Notes: generated from the sequence alone by a model not told the origin. A stretch of DNA of 64,000 nt from Cupriavidus oxalaticus (GCF_004768545.1 NZ_CP038635.1:3559501-3623500), one strand, 5' to 3'. Shown: positions 1 through 14,818, numbered from the stretch's first letter. Numbers and translations: made by a program.

Positions 1-230
1 CCGATCCAGCAAAATTGCCGCTGGACCGGAACACCAGGAAGACCGTTTTAGCGCGTGGCCTTTGCAGCCTGTTGCGGATACCAGGTATCCGATGCGCCTT
101 GATTGTCACCTGGACCGAACCCGTTCCTTCGAATTGACCCCTCGAAGGGATTTTCCCGTCCGCGCGGAGCCTCCCCGGCCCGCGCGCTTTTTTTTGTCCA
201 GGCAGGACGAAAGCATATCGCTGTGCCCAC
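1..230. other. No gene recognised at left edge
   Basis: About 230 bases downstream of the ATP synthase operon terminator. Only short open frames on both strands are present, with no family resemblance and no convincing ribosome binding site. It may hold the promoter region or the end of a gene outside the window, but nothing can be supported. Confidence 0.4.
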
Positions 231-260
231 AAAAAAGGCAGCCTCGCGGCTGCCTTTTTT
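231..260 (-). terminator. Rho-independent terminator of the atp operon
   Basis: A perfect inverted repeat with arms AAAAAAGGCAGCC and GGCTGCCTTTTTT around a four-base loop. It lies about 50 bases beyond the atpC stop codon. The A-run on one side and T-run on the other make it able to work in both directions. Confidence 0.9.
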
Positions 261-307
261 AAATGTCGCATCGAAAAAACAACAACGCGACAGTACTACC
301 GAAGCAG

Positions 308-724
308 TTACTTCTTACGACGCAGGCGGGCAATGGCAGCCAGCTGCGCAGCCGCCACGGCGAGCTCGCTCTGGGCACGTGCCAGGTCGAGGTCGCTGCT
401 CCGGTTCTGCATCAGCTCTTCGGCCGCGCGCTTGGCTTCCTGGGCCTTGGCTTCGTCCAGGTCGCCACCGCGGATAGCGGTGTCGGCCAGCACGGTGACG
501 TGCTTGGGCTGCACTTCGAGAATGCCGCCGGCAACGAACACGAACTCTTCGCTGCCGTCTTCCTTCTCGATGCGCACCGCACCCGGCTGGATGCGCGTGA
601 TCAGCGGCGTGTGGCCCGGCAGGATGCCCAGCTCACCCGACTCGCCCGGCAGCGCCACGAACTTCGCCTGGCCGGAGAAGATCGACGCTTCCGCGCTGAC
701 GACGTCTACAAGAATGGTTGCCAT
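308..724 (-). CDS. atpC: F1Fo ATP synthase epsilon subunit
   Basis: 138 aa, last gene of the ATP synthase operon. Epsilon sits on the gamma stalk of F1, couples rotation to catalysis and inhibits ATP hydrolysis. The N-terminal half is the beta-sandwich domain (start [18 protein letters not shown], then [17 protein letters not shown]). The C-terminal half is a helical hairpin rich in Ala and Glu, ending in RRKK. An upstream in-frame ATG at 817 was rejected because the one at 724 is preceded by a GGAGAAAGGA ribosome binding site and matches the family start. The gene follows atpD by about 100 bases and is followed by the operon terminator. Confidence 0.97.
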   Translation of the reverse strand: MATILVDVVSAEASIFSGQAKFVALPGESGELGILPGHTPLITRIQPGAVRIEKEDGSEEFVFVAGGILEVQPKHVTVLADTAIRGGDLDEAKAQEAKRAAEELMQNRSSDLDLARAQSELAVAAAQLAAIARLRRKK

Positions 725-820
725 ATCTGATCCTTTCTCCAATCGCTTCGCTTCTGGCGGCTGCACCGCTTGGCGCGATGCCCCGCCGCCCCCGCAGGCG
801 CGGGGGCATCGAAACAAGGC

Positions 821-2257
<1,437 letters not shown>

Positions 2258-3133
2258 TCAGACCGCTGCCGCGCCGCTGACGATCTCCGACAGTTCCTTG
2301 GTGATCGCTGCCTGCCGGGTCTTGTTGTAGTCCAGCTGCAGTTCGCCGATCACGTTCTTCGCGTTGTCGGATGCTGCCTTCATGGCCACCATGCGCGCCG
2401 ACTGCTCGGACGCCATGTTCTCGGCCACGGCCTGGTACACCAGCGCCTCGACGTAGCGGACCAACAGCTCTTCCACCACGGTCTGCGCGTCAGGCTCGTA
2501 GATGTAGTCCCACGAGTAGGCGCGCTTCTCTTCTTCCGTCTGCGAAAGCTTGTCGGCGGCGAGCGGCAAAAGCTGCTCAACCATCGGTTCCTGCTTCATC
2601 GTGTTGATGAACTTGGTGTACGCCAGGTACACCGCGTCGACTTCACCGTTGGTGAATGCGTCGAGCTGGACCTTGATCGCGCCGATCAGCTTTTCCAGGT
2701 GCGGGGTGTCGCCGAGCTGCACCACATTCGAGGCCACCTTGGCGCCGATGCGGCTCAGGAATTGCATGCCCTTGCTGCCGATGGCAGTGGCTTGCACATC
2801 CACGCCTCGACCCTGCAGGCTCTTCAGCTCGTTGGTCACCGCACGCAGCACGTTCGTGTTCAGGCCGCCGCACAGCCCCTTGTCGGTCGTGACCACGATC
2901 ATGCCGACGCGCTTCACTTCGCGCTCTTGCATGAACGGGTGCTTGAACTCGGGGTTGGCAGAAGCCAGGTGCGCCGCGATGTTGCGCACTTTCTCGGCAT
3001 AGGGGCGGGCATTGCGCATCCGTTCCTGCGCCTTGCGCATCTTGGATGCGGCGACCATTTCCATCGCCTTGGTGATCTTGCGCGTGTTTTGCACGCTCTT
3101 GATCTTGGTTCGAATTTCTTTCGTTCCGGCCAT
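2258..3133 (-). CDS. atpG: F1Fo ATP synthase gamma subunit
   Basis: 291 aa, the central rotor shaft of F1. The N-terminal helix [20 protein letters not shown] and the C-terminal helix (NYNKTR-type segment as [17 protein letters not shown]) are the paired long helices of the coiled coil. The Rossmann-like middle contains [10 protein letters not shown]. Length is normal for the family. It sits between atpA and atpD, with short gaps typical of one transcript. Confidence 0.98.
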   Translation of the reverse strand: MAGTKEIRTKIKSVQNTRKITKAMEMVAASKMRKAQERMRNARPYAEKVRNIAAHLASANPEFKHPFMQEREVKRVGMIVVTTDKGLCGGLNTNVLRAVTNELKSLQGRGVDVQATAIGSKGMQFLSRIGAKVASNVVQLGDTPHLEKLIGAIKVQLDAFTNGEVDAVYLAYTKFINTMKQEPMVEQLLPLAADKLSQTEEEKRAYSWDYIYEPDAQTVVEELLVRYVEALVYQAVAENMASEQSARMVAMKAASDNAKNVIGELQLDYNKTRQAAITKELSEIVSGAAAV

Positions 3134-3209
3134 ATCTTCCTCTCCGTCCGAGTCCCTGCCGCGCCTGACTACTCAGGCGCGGCAGGGATGTCGTGGAATC
3201 ACGCGGTGG

Positions 3210-4751
3210 TTAGAACGCGGCGGACTTCTTGAAATCCTCGACGGCGGCACGCAGGGCGGGTTCATCTTCCTTCGAGAGCTGCTTGGTCTCTTCGATGCGG
3301 TTGACGAGGTCAGCGTACTTGGTCTTCAGATGGTCGTGCAGGCCCTTCTCGAACGGCAGGATGTCCTTCACTTCCACATTGTCGAGGAAGCCGTTGTTGG
3401 CGGCGAACAGCGAAGCGGCCAGCTGCCACACTTGCTGCGGCTGGTATTGCGCCTGCTTCAGCAGTTCGGTCACGCGGCGGCCGCGCTCGAGCTGCTTGCG
3501 GGTCGCATCGTCCAGGTCCGAAGCAAACTGCGCGAACGCAGCCAGTTCACGGTACTGGGCCAGGTCGGTACGGATACCGCCGGACAGGCCCTTCACCACC
3601 TTGGTCTGTGCTGCACCACCCACGCGCGACACCGAGATACCGGCGTTGATGGCGGGACGGATACCGGCGTTGAACAGGTCGGTTTCCAGGAAGATCTGGC
3701 CGTCCGTGATCGAGATCACGTTGGTCGGCACGAACGCGGACACGTCGCCAGCCTGCGTTTCGATGATCGGCAGCGCGGTCAGCGAACCGGTCTTGCCCTT
3801 GACGGCGCCGTCGGTGAACTTCTCGACGTAGTCTTCGTTCACGCGGGCAGCACGCTCCAGCAGACGCGAGTGCAGGTAGAACACGTCGCCCGGGTAGGCT
3901 TCGCGGCCCGGCGGGCGGCGCAGCAGCAGCGACACCTGGCGGTAGGCCCAGGCTTGCTTGGTCAGGTCGTCATAAACGATCAGCGCGTCTTCACCGCGGT
4001 CGCGGAAGTATTCGCCCATCGTGCAGCCGGCGTAGGCAGCCAGGTACTGCATGGCGGCCGAGTCCGAAGCGGCAGCAGCCACGACGACGGTGTATTCCAT
4101 CGCGCCGTGCTCTTCCAGCTTGCGCACCACGTTGGCAATGGTCGAAGCCTTCTGGCCAATGGCGACGTACACGCAGTACATGCCCTTGCCCTTCTGGTTG
4201 ATGATCGCGTCCACGGCAACGGCGGTCTTGCCGGTCTGGCGGTCGCCAATGATCAGCTCGCGCTGGCCACGGCCGATCGGCACCATCGAGTCGATCGACT
4301 TCAGGCCGGTCTGCACCGGCTGGCTCACCGACTGACGCGCGATCACGCCCGGCGCGACCTTTTCGATCACGTCGGTTTGCTTCGCGTTGATCGGGCCCTT
4401 GCCGTCGATCGGCTGGCCCAGCGTGTTCACCACGCGGCCCAGCAGTTCCTTGCCAACGGGCACTTCCAGAATGCGGCCGGTGCACTTGACCGTGTCGCCT
4501 TCGGAAATGTGTTCGTAGTCGCCCAGCACCACGGCGCCGACCGAGTCGCGCTCGAGGTTCAGCGCGAGGCCGAAGGTGTTGCCGGGGAATTCCAGCATCT
4601 CGCCCTGCATCACGCCGGACAGGCCATGCACGCGGCAGATACCGTCGGTCACGGAAATCACCGTGCCGGTGTTGCGCACTTCAGCTTCGGCGCCAAGACC
4701 CGAGATGCGGGTCTTGATCAGCTCGCTGATTTCTGAGGGGTTCAGTTGCAT
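3210..4751 (-). CDS. atpA: F1Fo ATP synthase alpha subunit
   Basis: 513 aa, non-catalytic nucleotide-binding subunit of F1. The P-loop GDRQTGKT is at residues 169-176, and the arginine-finger region [12 protein letters not shown] is present. The ATG at 4751 ([13 protein letters not shown]) is chosen over a GTG one codon upstream, because AtpA proteins characteristically start MQLN..EISELIK and the resulting length is the family's usual 513 aa. It lies between atpH and atpG. Confidence 0.98.
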   Translation of the reverse strand: MQLNPSEISELIKTRISGLGAEAEVRNTGTVISVTDGICRVHGLSGVMQGEMLEFPGNTFGLALNLERDSVGAVVLGDYEHISEGDTVKCTGRILEVPVGKELLGRVVNTLGQPIDGKGPINAKQTDVIEKVAPGVIARQSVSQPVQTGLKSIDSMVPIGRGQRELIIGDRQTGKTAVAVDAIINQKGKGMYCVYVAIGQKASTIANVVRKLEEHGAMEYTVVVAAAASDSAAMQYLAAYAGCTMGEYFRDRGEDALIVYDDLTKQAWAYRQVSLLLRRPPGREAYPGDVFYLHSRLLERAARVNEDYVEKFTDGAVKGKTGSLTALPIIETQAGDVSAFVPTNVISITDGQIFLETDLFNAGIRPAINAGISVSRVGGAAQTKVVKGLSGGIRTDLAQYRELAAFAQFASDLDDATRKQLERGRRVTELLKQAQYQPQQVWQLAASLFAANNGFLDNVEVKDILPFEKGLHDHLKTKYADLVNRIEETKQLSKEDEPALRAAVEDFKKSAAF

Positions 4752-4789
4752 CACAATGCTCCTAATTCTTCAATCCGTCGGACTGCCGC

Positions 4790-5335
4790 TCAGGCGGCGG
4801 TCAGCGCGGTTTGCATGGCTGCCAGGCGCGCACGCACGGAGGTGTCGAGCACTTCGTCGCCAACCTTGACGCTGACGCCGCCGATCAGGGACGGGTCCAC
4901 CGCCACCTGCGCGTACAGCTTGCGGCCGAACTTGCGTTCGAGTGCGGCGACCAGGTCGTTCAGCTGACCATCTTCCAGCGGAAAAGCACTGGTGATCTCG
5001 ACATCCGACGACCCTTCACGGGCGTTCTTGAGCGCATGGAACTGTTCGGCGATGTCAGGCATCACCGTCAGGCGGCCGTTCTCCACCAGCAGCTTGACGA
5101 AGCGGCGTGCCTCGTCGCTGACCGGGGACTTCAGCACCGACAGGAACAGTTCGGCCAGCTTGTCGCCGGGAACGTTCGGATCGTCGGCGACCGCCTTCAT
5201 GTCGGCATTGGCGGCAACTAGCCCCATTTCCGACACCAGCTCGGACCATGCACCCAGGTTGCCTGCGCTCGATTCACTGGCGACGCGGAACAGCGCCTCA
5301 GCGTAGGGACGGGCAATGGTTGCGGTTTCAGCCAT
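4790..5335 (-). CDS. atpH: F1Fo ATP synthase delta subunit
   Basis: 181 aa, peripheral stalk subunit joining subunit b to the top of F1. The N-terminal helical domain begins [19 protein letters not shown]. The C-terminal region has the family signature near [24 protein letters not shown]. It starts 2 bases after the atpF stop codon, so translation is probably coupled. Length is normal. Confidence 0.97.
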   Translation of the reverse strand: MAETATIARPYAEALFRVASESSAGNLGAWSELVSEMGLVAANADMKAVADDPNVPGDKLAELFLSVLKSPVSDEARRFVKLLVENGRLTVMPDIAEQFHALKNAREGSSDVEITSAFPLEDGQLNDLVAALERKFGRKLYAQVAVDPSLIGGVSVKVGDEVLDTSVRARLAAMQTALTAA

Positions 5336-5337
5336 GA

Positions 5338-5808
5338 TTAGAGCTCAGCCTTGAGTTGATTGAGCAGGTCGCTGTGGACCTGCGCGTTCACTTCACGCTT
5401 GAGGATCTGCTCGGCACCCTTGACGGCCAGCACGGCGACCTGGTCGCGCAGTTCTTCGCGCGCGCGGGTAACCTGCTGTTCGGCGTCGGCCTTGGCCTGG
5501 GCAATGATGCGTGCGGCTTCTGCCTGGGCGTTCTGCTTGATCTCTTCGGCCGTCAGCTGGGCGCGCTTCTCGGCGTCAGCGACGCGTTGGGCGCCTTCGG
5601 TGCGGGCTTCGGCCATGGCCTGGTCCACACGCTTGTTGGCGAGTTCAAGCTCGGCCTTGCCCTTCTCGGCAGCGGCGAGGCCATCGGCGATCTTCGTTGC
5701 GCGTTCGTCGAGCGCCTTCACCAGCGGCGGCCAAATGAATTTGGCAACAACCCACCACAGGATGAAGAACACGACCATCTGCGCAAAAAACGTTGCGTTC
5801 AGATTCAT
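5338..5808 (-). CDS. atpF: F1Fo ATP synthase subunit b
   Basis: 156 aa. One N-terminal membrane helix ([20 protein letters not shown]) is followed by a long Ala/Glu/Lys-rich coiled coil, the shape expected of the peripheral stalk subunit b. Length matches the usual 156 aa. It is followed almost directly by atpH and preceded by atpE. Confidence 0.97.
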   Translation of the reverse strand: MNLNATFFAQMVVFFILWWVVAKFIWPPLVKALDERATKIADGLAAAEKGKAELELANKRVDQAMAEARTEGAQRVADAEKRAQLTAEEIKQNAQAEAARIIAQAKADAEQQVTRAREELRDQVAVLAVKGAEQILKREVNAQVHSDLLNQLKAEL

Positions 5809-5907
5809 GGTGTGTTCCTTTCGGTAATCAAACTACAGATAAATGCACAAAAGGCGGCTGGGCTGGTGGCCCGCGCCGCCCGTCAGCATCATGCAGACCG
5901 AAAAGAA

Positions 5908-6189
<282 letters not shown>

Positions 6190-6253
6190 TTAGAGAGACT
6201 TAGAACCAAAAAATCAAAAAAACCAAAAACCTAAAACTTGAAACCTGCGGCGA

Positions 6254-7165
<912 letters not shown>

Positions 7166-7363
7166 CTACTCCTGTGCGGCACCCGGTACGCGTCTTGCAT
7201 TGCCTTCGGCGGATTCGCCGGTCACCGCGATGCAAGCGGGTTTCCAACCTTGACCGTGTCCGGTGTCACCGCTGTGAAACCACGGTGAAACCGCCACGGA
7301 AACATCTTGATATTCCGTTTCGGTGCCCCACCTCCGGATGAAGCACCTGTTTTGTGCAGCGGC

Positions 7364-7867
7364 CTAGCGCATCGCGAGGGCCACCACCCAGTAAGTCTTG
7401 AGCGCCAGCAGGAACGTGACCAGCATTGGTACCCAACGCAGATCCCGGTACAGCACCACCACCAGCACCAGCATGGCCACGGTGGCGAACACCTTGATCG
7501 CCTCACCCAGGACCAGCCCGCCGACCGATGCGCGATCCCGCGCCACCCACAGCCGGAATGCGAAGAATCCGCTGGGCACGAAGCACACCATGCCGCCGAA
7601 CAACGCTGACCAGCCGTACGGCCCCGCCTCTTTCCCGAACAACGCCCAGCAAAATGCTGACAGCAGGGAAACGATCACCTGCGCCAGGACAACCTTGCCC
7701 GGGGTCATGCGCGAAGGACGCAGCGCGCGTTCGCCAAACAGCTTCACCGCATCGGCGTGCGACAGCGGATCGACAGCTTCATCTTCACGTTCTGCGCCTT
7801 CTTTCCAGTCGTCCCAGTCATCTTCCTGACGGGAACCGGCGCTGCGCTGCTGACGGTCTCGAACCAC
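7364..7867 (-). CDS. atpI: ATP synthase subunit I
   Basis: 167 aa. A charged cytoplasmic N-terminus of about 50 residues (QEDDWDDWKEGAEREDE) precedes four hydrophobic segments, including VVLAQVIVSLLSAFCWALFG and a C-terminal pair. This fits the AtpI family, which helps assemble the c ring or supply Mg2+. It is first in the atp operon, its usual place. Assignment rests on position, size and membrane pattern, since the family is poorly conserved. Confidence 0.88.
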   Translation of the reverse strand: MVRDRQQRSAGSRQEDDWDDWKEGAEREDEAVDPLSHADAVKLFGERALRPSRMTPGKVVLAQVIVSLLSAFCWALFGKEAGPYGWSALFGGMVCFVPSGFFAFRLWVARDRASVGGLVLGEAIKVFATVAMLVLVVVLYRDLRWVPMLVTFLLALKTYWVVALAMR

Positions 7868-7926
7868 TACCTGCCTGCCTCATTCAGGCCGGAACTTATC
7901 GGCCCGACCAGAATTCAAACCGCACG

Positions 7927-7956
7927 ATTTTAAGGGGAACTACTGATTCGCGTCAA
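7927..7956 (-). promoter_or_regulatory. Sigma70-like promoter of the atp operon
   Basis: On the minus strand there is a -35 element TTGACG (7956-7951), an 18-base spacer and a -10 element TAAAAT (7932-7927). Transcription would begin near 7920, giving a leader of about 50 bases before atpI. The spacing and match are good for housekeeping sigma, but there is no experimental support. Confidence 0.6.
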
Positions 7957-8187
7957 TCTGCTTACAGTTAGCTTGCAGTGCGTTGCGCACAACGGTTGCC
8001 ATCACGATTGCATGATGGCTTCACAAAAATTGCGCCGCAATGATGTTTGACGTAATTGGATTGCGCAGCGGACCCTGCGCATGATGGTGGATTAGCCGGT
8101 ACGCCTCACGTATGCCGATAATCGCACCGGCCACTGCTGCTTCGATGCAACAGTTACCCTCGCAATGGCCGGTTATCGCCCGCTATT
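7957..8187. other. Intergenic region between parB and atpI
   Basis: About 230 bases, AT-richer than the surroundings. It holds short inverted repeats (CCATCA...TGATGG at 7999-8018, ATTGCGCCGCAAT at 8029-8041, and GGCC-rich arms near 8127 and 8163) but no clear T-run terminator for the parAB operon and no gene. Confidence 0.4.
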
Positions 8188-9102
8188 TCAGGCTGCCTGC
8201 TGCCCTTCGCGCGATTCGCGCAGCCGCGCGAGCACCCCATCGAGCGCATCGTTGTCGCTGAAGTGGATGGTGAGCTGGCCCTTGCCGCGCGCACCCACCT
8301 TGATCTGCACCGAGAGCCCCAGCGCATCCGACAGCTCTTCCTCCAGCCGCGCCACGTCGCGGATATTGTTCACGCCCTTCTGCTTGAGCGACCTCAGGTC
8401 GAACGGCTTGAGCGTGGACGCCACCAGCTTTTCAGTCTCGCGCACCGACAGCCGCTTGTTGACGATCTGGTTCGCCAGCGTGATCTGATTGGCGCCGTCG
8501 ACAGCAAGCAGCGCGCGCGCGTGACCCATGTCAAGATCGCCCGCCATCAGCATGGTCTGCACCGGCGCCGCCAGGTTCAGCAGGCGCAGCAGGTTGGACA
8601 CGGCGCTGCGGGAGCGGCCCACCGACTCGGCGGCCTGCTCGTGCGTAAACTTGAATTCGCGGATCAGGCGCATGATGCCCTGCGCTTCTTCCAGCGGGTT
8701 CAGGTCTTCACGCTGGATATTCTCGATCAGCGCCATCGCGGCCGCGGCTTCGTCGGCCACGTCCTTGACCAGCACCGGCACCTGGTCCAGGCCCGCGAGC
8801 TTCGACGCGCGGTAACGGCGTTCGCCCGCAATGATCTCGTAGCGATCCGGCTCGGCCACGCGCCGCACCAGGATCGGCTGCATCAGGCCCTGCGCGCGGA
8901 TGCTGGCGGCGAGCTCCTGCAGCGCGCCTTCATCCATGCGTGTACGCGGCTGGTACTTGCCGGGCTGTAACTGGTCCACGTGCAACACGCTGGGCGCGCC
9001 CTCCTGCTTCGCTGTCTCGACGATCTCGGCGGGACCGCCCAGCAATGCTTCCAGGCCCCGGCCCAGGCCCTTCTTCTTTGCCGGCGTCTTTGCGGTACTC
9101 AT
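8188..9102 (-). CDS. parB: Chromosome partitioning protein ParB
   Basis: 304 aa. The N-terminal KKKGLGRGLEALLGG is the ParA-stimulating peptide. The CTPase domain shows the GERRYRASKLAG motif and ENIQREDLNPLEEA. A helix-turn-helix follows (THEQAAESVGRSRSAVSNLLRLL), then a C-terminal dimerisation domain. ParB loads at parS, spreads as a CTP-dependent clamp and segregates the origin region. Four matching parS sites lie 2-4 kb away (11230, 12751, 12820 and 12863). It is last of the mnmG-rsmG-parA-parB run. Confidence 0.97.
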   Translation of the reverse strand: MSTAKTPAKKKGLGRGLEALLGGPAEIVETAKQEGAPSVLHVDQLQPGKYQPRTRMDEGALQELAASIRAQGLMQPILVRRVAEPDRYEIIAGERRYRASKLAGLDQVPVLVKDVADEAAAAMALIENIQREDLNPLEEAQGIMRLIREFKFTHEQAAESVGRSRSAVSNLLRLLNLAAPVQTMLMAGDLDMGHARALLAVDGANQITLANQIVNKRLSVRETEKLVASTLKPFDLRSLKQKGVNNIRDVARLEEELSDALGLSVQIKVGARGKGQLTIHFSDNDALDGVLARLRESREGQQAA

Positions 9103-9122
9103 GGTCGATGCCTCCTCGAGCT

Positions 9123-9896
9123 TCAGCCCAACTGCCTGACGCGCGCGATCATCTCGGCGCCAAAGTCCAGGTACGCCTTGGCGCCCTTGGATGACGGATC
9201 GAATGCCACGCCCGGCATGCCATAGGACGGTGCCTCGGCCAGGCGCACGTTGCGCGGGATCAGGGTCTTGAACACCTTGTCACCGAAGTGCGATTCGAGC
9301 TGTGCCGACACCTGCTGCTGCAGCGTGACGCGCGGGTCGAACATCACGCGCAGCAGGCCGATCACCTTGAGCTCGCGGTTCAGGTTGGCGTGCACCTGCT
9401 TGATGGTGTTGACGAGGTCGGACAGCCCTTCGAGCGCGAAGTATTCGCACTGCATCGGCACGATCACGCCATGCGCCGCGCACAGCCCGTTCAGCGTCAG
9501 CAGCGACAGCGACGGCGGGCAGTCAATCAGCACGAAGTCGTACTCGTCGTCGACTGCGTCGATGGCTTGCTTGAGCCGGCGCTCGCGGTGATCGAGCTCG
9601 ACCAGTTCGACTTCGGCACCGGCCAGCTCGCGGTTGGCCGGCAGCACGTCGTACCTGCCGGTCTCGGATTTCTGGCGCGCTTGCGGGACGCTGGCCAGGC
9701 CAACCAGCACCTGGTACACGCTGTGTTCCAGCGCCTGCTTGTCGATGCCCGAACCCATCGAGGCATTGCCCTGCGGATCCAGGTCGACCAGCAGCACGCG
9801 CTGGTCTTGCGCGGCCAGGCCGGCGGCGAGGTTCACCGTCGTGGTGGTCTTGCCCACCCCGCCCTTCTGGTTTGCAATCACGAATACCTTGGCCAT
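9123..9896 (-). CDS. parA: Chromosome partitioning ATPase ParA
   Basis: 257 aa, Soj/ParA-type ATPase. The deviant Walker A motif is KGGVGKTTTTVNLA near residues 10-20, with the signature lysine. Walker B regions are VLLVDLDPQGNAS and DFVLIDCPPSLSLLTLN. No N-terminal DNA-binding extension is present, as in chromosomal ParAs. An in-frame ATG at 9920 exists, but the one at 9896 gives the usual MAKVFVIANQKGG start. The parB start lies 20 bases past its stop codon. Confidence 0.97.
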   Translation of the reverse strand: MAKVFVIANQKGGVGKTTTTVNLAAGLAAQDQRVLLVDLDPQGNASMGSGIDKQALEHSVYQVLVGLASVPQARQKSETGRYDVLPANRELAGAEVELVELDHRERRLKQAIDAVDDEYDFVLIDCPPSLSLLTLNGLCAAHGVIVPMQCEYFALEGLSDLVNTIKQVHANLNRELKVIGLLRVMFDPRVTLQQQVSAQLESHFGDKVFKTLIPRNVRLAEAPSYGMPGVAFDPSSKGAKAYLDFGAEMIARVRQLG

Positions 9897-9981
9897 ATGT
9901 TCCTGAGGCTCCTGCTTCAATTCATCCGGCCAGCCTCATGGCCGGCAGTTCGCGGCACTGCTTGCAGCGCCGCGGCGTAGG

Positions 9982-10683
9982 TCATGCGTGCGCGCCTGCG
10001 CGCCGCGACAGCACCACCAGGTGGCGCTCGGCATCCAGTCCCGGCACAGTGAGGCGCGGTACTTCGTCGACTTGCCAGTTGGCCATCAGTCCCGCGGCTT
10101 CCATCCGGTCGAGCTCCGCCTGTGGATAAACGCCCTTCATGGCGATCAGCTTGCCGTGCGGCGCGAGCAACTGGCCCGACAGGTTCACGAAGTCGGTCAG
10201 TTCAGCAAAGGCACGTGACGTGATCACGGCAAAGCCGCCCGCATCGTCCAGTTTTTCCACCGGGCCCCAGTGCGCCGCGGCGTTGACCAGGCCGAGCTGG
10301 GCGCGGCATTGCGTCAGGAATGCGGTCTTCTTCTGCACGATGTCGACCATCAGCACCGACACGTCGGGACACGCAATCGCCAATGGCAGCCCGGGCATGC
10401 CGCCGCCCGAGCCGACGTCCAGCACCCTGCCCCGCGCAGGCGTACCTATCTCTGCAGAACGCGCGGCAGCGGCCAGCGCGGGCACTGCCGCGAGCGAATC
10501 CAGCATGTGATGCGTAAGCATCTCATCGGGGTGGCGGATCGCGGTCAGGTTATAGACGCCGTTCCATTTGCGCAGCAGCGCGAGGTAGTCGAACAGCTTG
10601 TCGATCTGTACCGGTGCCAATACCAGCCCGATCTCGGCGAGACCGGCTTCGAGGCGACGACGCTGCGTGGCGTCGTCTGTCAT
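9982..10683 (-). CDS. rsmG: 16S rRNA (guanine527-N7)-methyltransferase RsmG
   Basis: 233 aa from the ATG at 10683 (an ATG at 10704 is also in frame, directly after mnmG). GidB family: the SAM-binding motif VLDVGSGGGMPGLPLAI follows the N-terminal KWNGVYNLTAIRHPDEM segment. It methylates N7 of G527 in 16S rRNA using SAM. It almost abuts mnmG, the usual gidA-gidB pair. Confidence 0.96.
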   Translation of the reverse strand: MTDDATQRRRLEAGLAEIGLVLAPVQIDKLFDYLALLRKWNGVYNLTAIRHPDEMLTHHMLDSLAAVPALAAAARSAEIGTPARGRVLDVGSGGGMPGLPLAIACPDVSVLMVDIVQKKTAFLTQCRAQLGLVNAAAHWGPVEKLDDAGGFAVITSRAFAELTDFVNLSGQLLAPHGKLIAMKGVYPQAELDRMEAAGLMANWQVDEVPRLTVPGLDAERHLVVLSRRAGAHA

Positions 10684-10704
10684 GGTGTGTCGAGCGCCCG
10701 CCAC

Positions 10705-12663
<1,959 letters not shown>

Positions 12664-12750
12664 GAGACACCTCCTCCGGGAGGCTGGCGGGAAAATGCGG
12701 GAATGCGAAATTATAGCGGCATTCGTCTGGCCGCTTTTCGACCGACACCA

Positions 12751-12766
12751 TGTTTCACGTGAAACA
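12751..12766. other. parS site
   Basis: Perfect TGTTTCACGTGAAACA just upstream of the mnmG start. It is the first of three sites in 128 bases. Confidence 0.95.
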
Positions 12767-12819
12767 TGATGTGGACGATACCTGCGCGTGGCCGGCAAGC
12801 GACGCCTGGGGTGCCACGA

Positions 12820-12835
12820 TGTTCCACGTGAAACA
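12820..12835. other. parS site (one mismatch)
   Basis: TGTTCCACGTGAAACA differs from the canonical parS by one base in the left arm. Its right end touches the terminator A-run that starts at 12835. Confidence 0.88.
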
Positions 12836-12860
12836 AAAAGGCCGGGCACAAGGCCCGGCC
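12835..12860 (-). terminator. Terminator of the Bug / N-formylglutamate hydrolase operon
   Basis: Arms GGCCGGGC (12840-12847) and GCCCGGCC (12853-12860), followed on the minus strand by TTTTT. It lies 25 bases past the stop of the 12885 gene, wedged between two parS sites. Confidence 0.88.
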
Positions 12861-12862
12861 AA

Positions 12863-12878
12863 TGTTTCACGTGGAACA
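12863..12878. other. parS site (one mismatch)
   Basis: TGTTTCACGTGGAACA, one base off the canonical parS in the right arm. It is essentially the mirror image of the 12820 site. Confidence 0.88.
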
Positions 12879-12884
12879 AGCTGC

Positions 12885-13754
12885 TCAGAGGCTGGCCCGG
12901 ATATATGCTGCAACCTGCTCCGCCAGCCTGCCAAGGTCGCGCTGCAAGGTATCGAACCCGGCATTCCGTTTCCGCGTCGCCTCGTCCATATAGAGCGGGC
13001 GTCGGATCTCGATCTGCAGGCTGCTACGCCGCTCGGCCGGCCGCCCGATCTGGGCGATCAGCTGCACGCCCTTGTAGGGGTCATTGCGCGCAACCGTGTA
13101 GCCCATGTTGCGCAGTTCCCGGTCGACCAGGTCGACCAGCCCCGGCTCGCAGGTGGTTCCGTCCCGGTCTCCCAGCACAAAGTCCGCCAGCGGGTGCGGG
13201 CTGTCGATCTTCAGGCGCTCATAGGCATTGTTCGGCATCGAGTGCAGGTTCAGGTGCCAGACCGCGCCAAAGCGCCGGTATGCGCCCTCCACGGCCTCGG
13301 CAAGCGCCGCATGGTAGGGGCGGTAATAGCGGTCCAGACGCCCCTGCACTTCCGCCACGGACAGCCGGCGATCGTAGATCGGCGTGCTCGCATCGATCCG
13401 GCTCCAGACCAGGCCATAGCCCAGGCTGGTCTTCGGTCCCGGCGCCAGCGCCGTGGGCCACGCCCCGTCCAGCTGATCCGGGTCGATATCGTCGGCCATC
13501 CGGTTCGGGTCGATATAGACCCGCGGGAACGTAGCCGCCAGCAGCGTGCCGCCGACCGCCGGCACCGCTGCCCACAGCGCATCAACGTGCGTGTCTTCAC
13601 CGCCGCGCAGCCGCGCCGCAGGGATCGCCGCGCCGAAATCCGCCGGGTACACGGTGCCGCTATGCGGCGAGTCGCACACCAGCGGCAGCGCCTTCCCTTC
13701 CGGCAGCCGCACGATGACCGGCGGCAGCGCGCCCTGATGATTCGCTTCAGCCAT
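12885..13754 (-). CDS. N-formylglutamate amidohydrolase family protein
   Basis: 289 aa. Family features include [31 protein letters not shown] and the later [12 protein letters not shown], whose acidic and histidine residues bind the metal in this family. The founding activity is hydrolysis of N-formylglutamate to formate and glutamate in histidine degradation. No other hut genes are nearby, so the true substrate is unknown. It begins 3 bases after the stop of the Bug receptor gene, so the two are surely one transcript. Confidence 0.85.
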   Translation of the reverse strand: MAEANHQGALPPVIVRLPEGKALPLVCDSPHSGTVYPADFGAAIPAARLRGGEDTHVDALWAAVPAVGGTLLAATFPRVYIDPNRMADDIDPDQLDGAWPTALAPGPKTSLGYGLVWSRIDASTPIYDRRLSVAEVQGRLDRYYRPYHAALAEAVEGAYRRFGAVWHLNLHSMPNNAYERLKIDSPHPLADFVLGDRDGTTCEPGLVDLVDRELRNMGYTVARNDPYKGVQLIAQIGRPAERRSSLQIEIRRPLYMDEATRKRNAGFDTLQRDLGRLAEQVAAYIRASL

Positions 13755-13757
13755 GCC

Positions 13758-14753
13758 TCAGTCCAGCTTGATCTCGGCGGCCTTGGCCACGCGGGCATAG
13801 CGCGCCATGGCTTGCTGGATCTGGGCCTTGAACTGATCCGGCGTGGTCGGCACCAGCGTGCCGCCCGACTCTTCCACCTTGCGCTTGAACTCGGGGTTCT
13901 GCATGGCCTTGTGGATAGCCTGGTTCAGCTTGTTGACGATCGCCGGCGGCGTGCCGGCCGGGGCGACGATGCCGAACCAGCCGCCCTCGCCCATGTCCTT
14001 GAAGCCCAGCTCGGCATACGTCGGCACGTTCGGCAGCTGTGCCGAACGCGACGCGCCCAGCACCGCCAGCGCGCGCAACTTGCCGGATTTCACGTGGGGC
14101 AGCGTCGACGACAGGTTATCGGTGATGGCATTGACCTGCCCTGCTACAGCGTCATTCAGCGCCAGGCCGGCGCCCTTGTACGGCACGTGCAGCAGGTCGA
14201 TCTTGGCCAGCATCATGAAGTTCTCGATGTTGACGTGGCCGAGCGAGCCCGCACCCGGCGAGGCAAAGCTGTACTTGCCCGGATTGGCCTTGGCCAGCGC
14301 GATGAACTCCTGCATGGTCTTGGCCGGCACGCTCGGGTGTACGGCGAACACGCTGGGGATGGCGACCACGTTGGTCACCGGGGCGAAGTCCTTGATCGGG
14401 TCGTACTTCAGCCTCGGATACACAGCCGGGTTGGAGCCGTGCGTGCTGACCGTGGCCATGCCGATGGTGTAGCCGTCCGGTGCCGAGCCGGCCACCTGCT
14501 CCATGCCGAGCGAACCGCCCGCGCCGCCCTTGTTCTCGACCACGATGGACTGGCCCAGCTCGCGGCCGGCGAACTCGGCCACCAGGCGCGCCGACAGGTC
14601 GGTCGAACCGCCCGCGGCAAACGGCACGATCAAGCGGATCGGGCGGGTCGGATAGTTGGCCTGCGCGAAGGCGCTGCTGGTAAACATCAGCGTGGCGGCG
14701 GCTGCGGCGCCCGACAGCATCAGTTGGCGGCGCGTCATCGTGGCTCGGTTCAT
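13758..14753 (-). CDS. Bug family (TctC-like) periplasmic solute receptor
   Basis: 331 aa. It has an N-terminal Arg-containing signal peptide (MTRRQLMLSGAAAAATLMFTSSAFAQ), then the family opening YPTRPIRLIVPFAAGGSTD and ENKGGAGGSLG, DGYTIGM and PYKGAGLALNDAVAGQV. Such proteins bind carboxylates in the periplasm. Orphan copies without TctAB membrane subunits, like this one, are very numerous in Cupriavidus and Bordetella. It is divergent from a LysR gene. A start 15 bases downstream (MTRRQ) is also possible. Confidence 0.92.
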   Translation of the reverse strand: MNRATMTRRQLMLSGAAAAATLMFTSSAFAQANYPTRPIRLIVPFAAGGSTDLSARLVAEFAGRELGQSIVVENKGGAGGSLGMEQVAGSAPDGYTIGMATVSTHGSNPAVYPRLKYDPIKDFAPVTNVVAIPSVFAVHPSVPAKTMQEFIALAKANPGKYSFASPGAGSLGHVNIENFMMLAKIDLLHVPYKGAGLALNDAVAGQVNAITDNLSSTLPHVKSGKLRALAVLGASRSAQLPNVPTYAELGFKDMGEGGWFGIVAPAGTPPAIVNKLNQAIHKAMQNPEFKRKVEESGGTLVPTTPDQFKAQIQQAMARYARVAKAAEIKLD

Positions 14754-14818
14754 GAGGCTTTCTCCTGTTGTTTTATGCGAAGGAACCGAGCGAGTGTCAG
14801 GCGTTTACCGGATGCGCA

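Noticed and set aside
3012..4736. 574-codon plus-strand frame opposite atpA
   Set aside because: A shadow of the highly biased atpA codons; atpA is certain.
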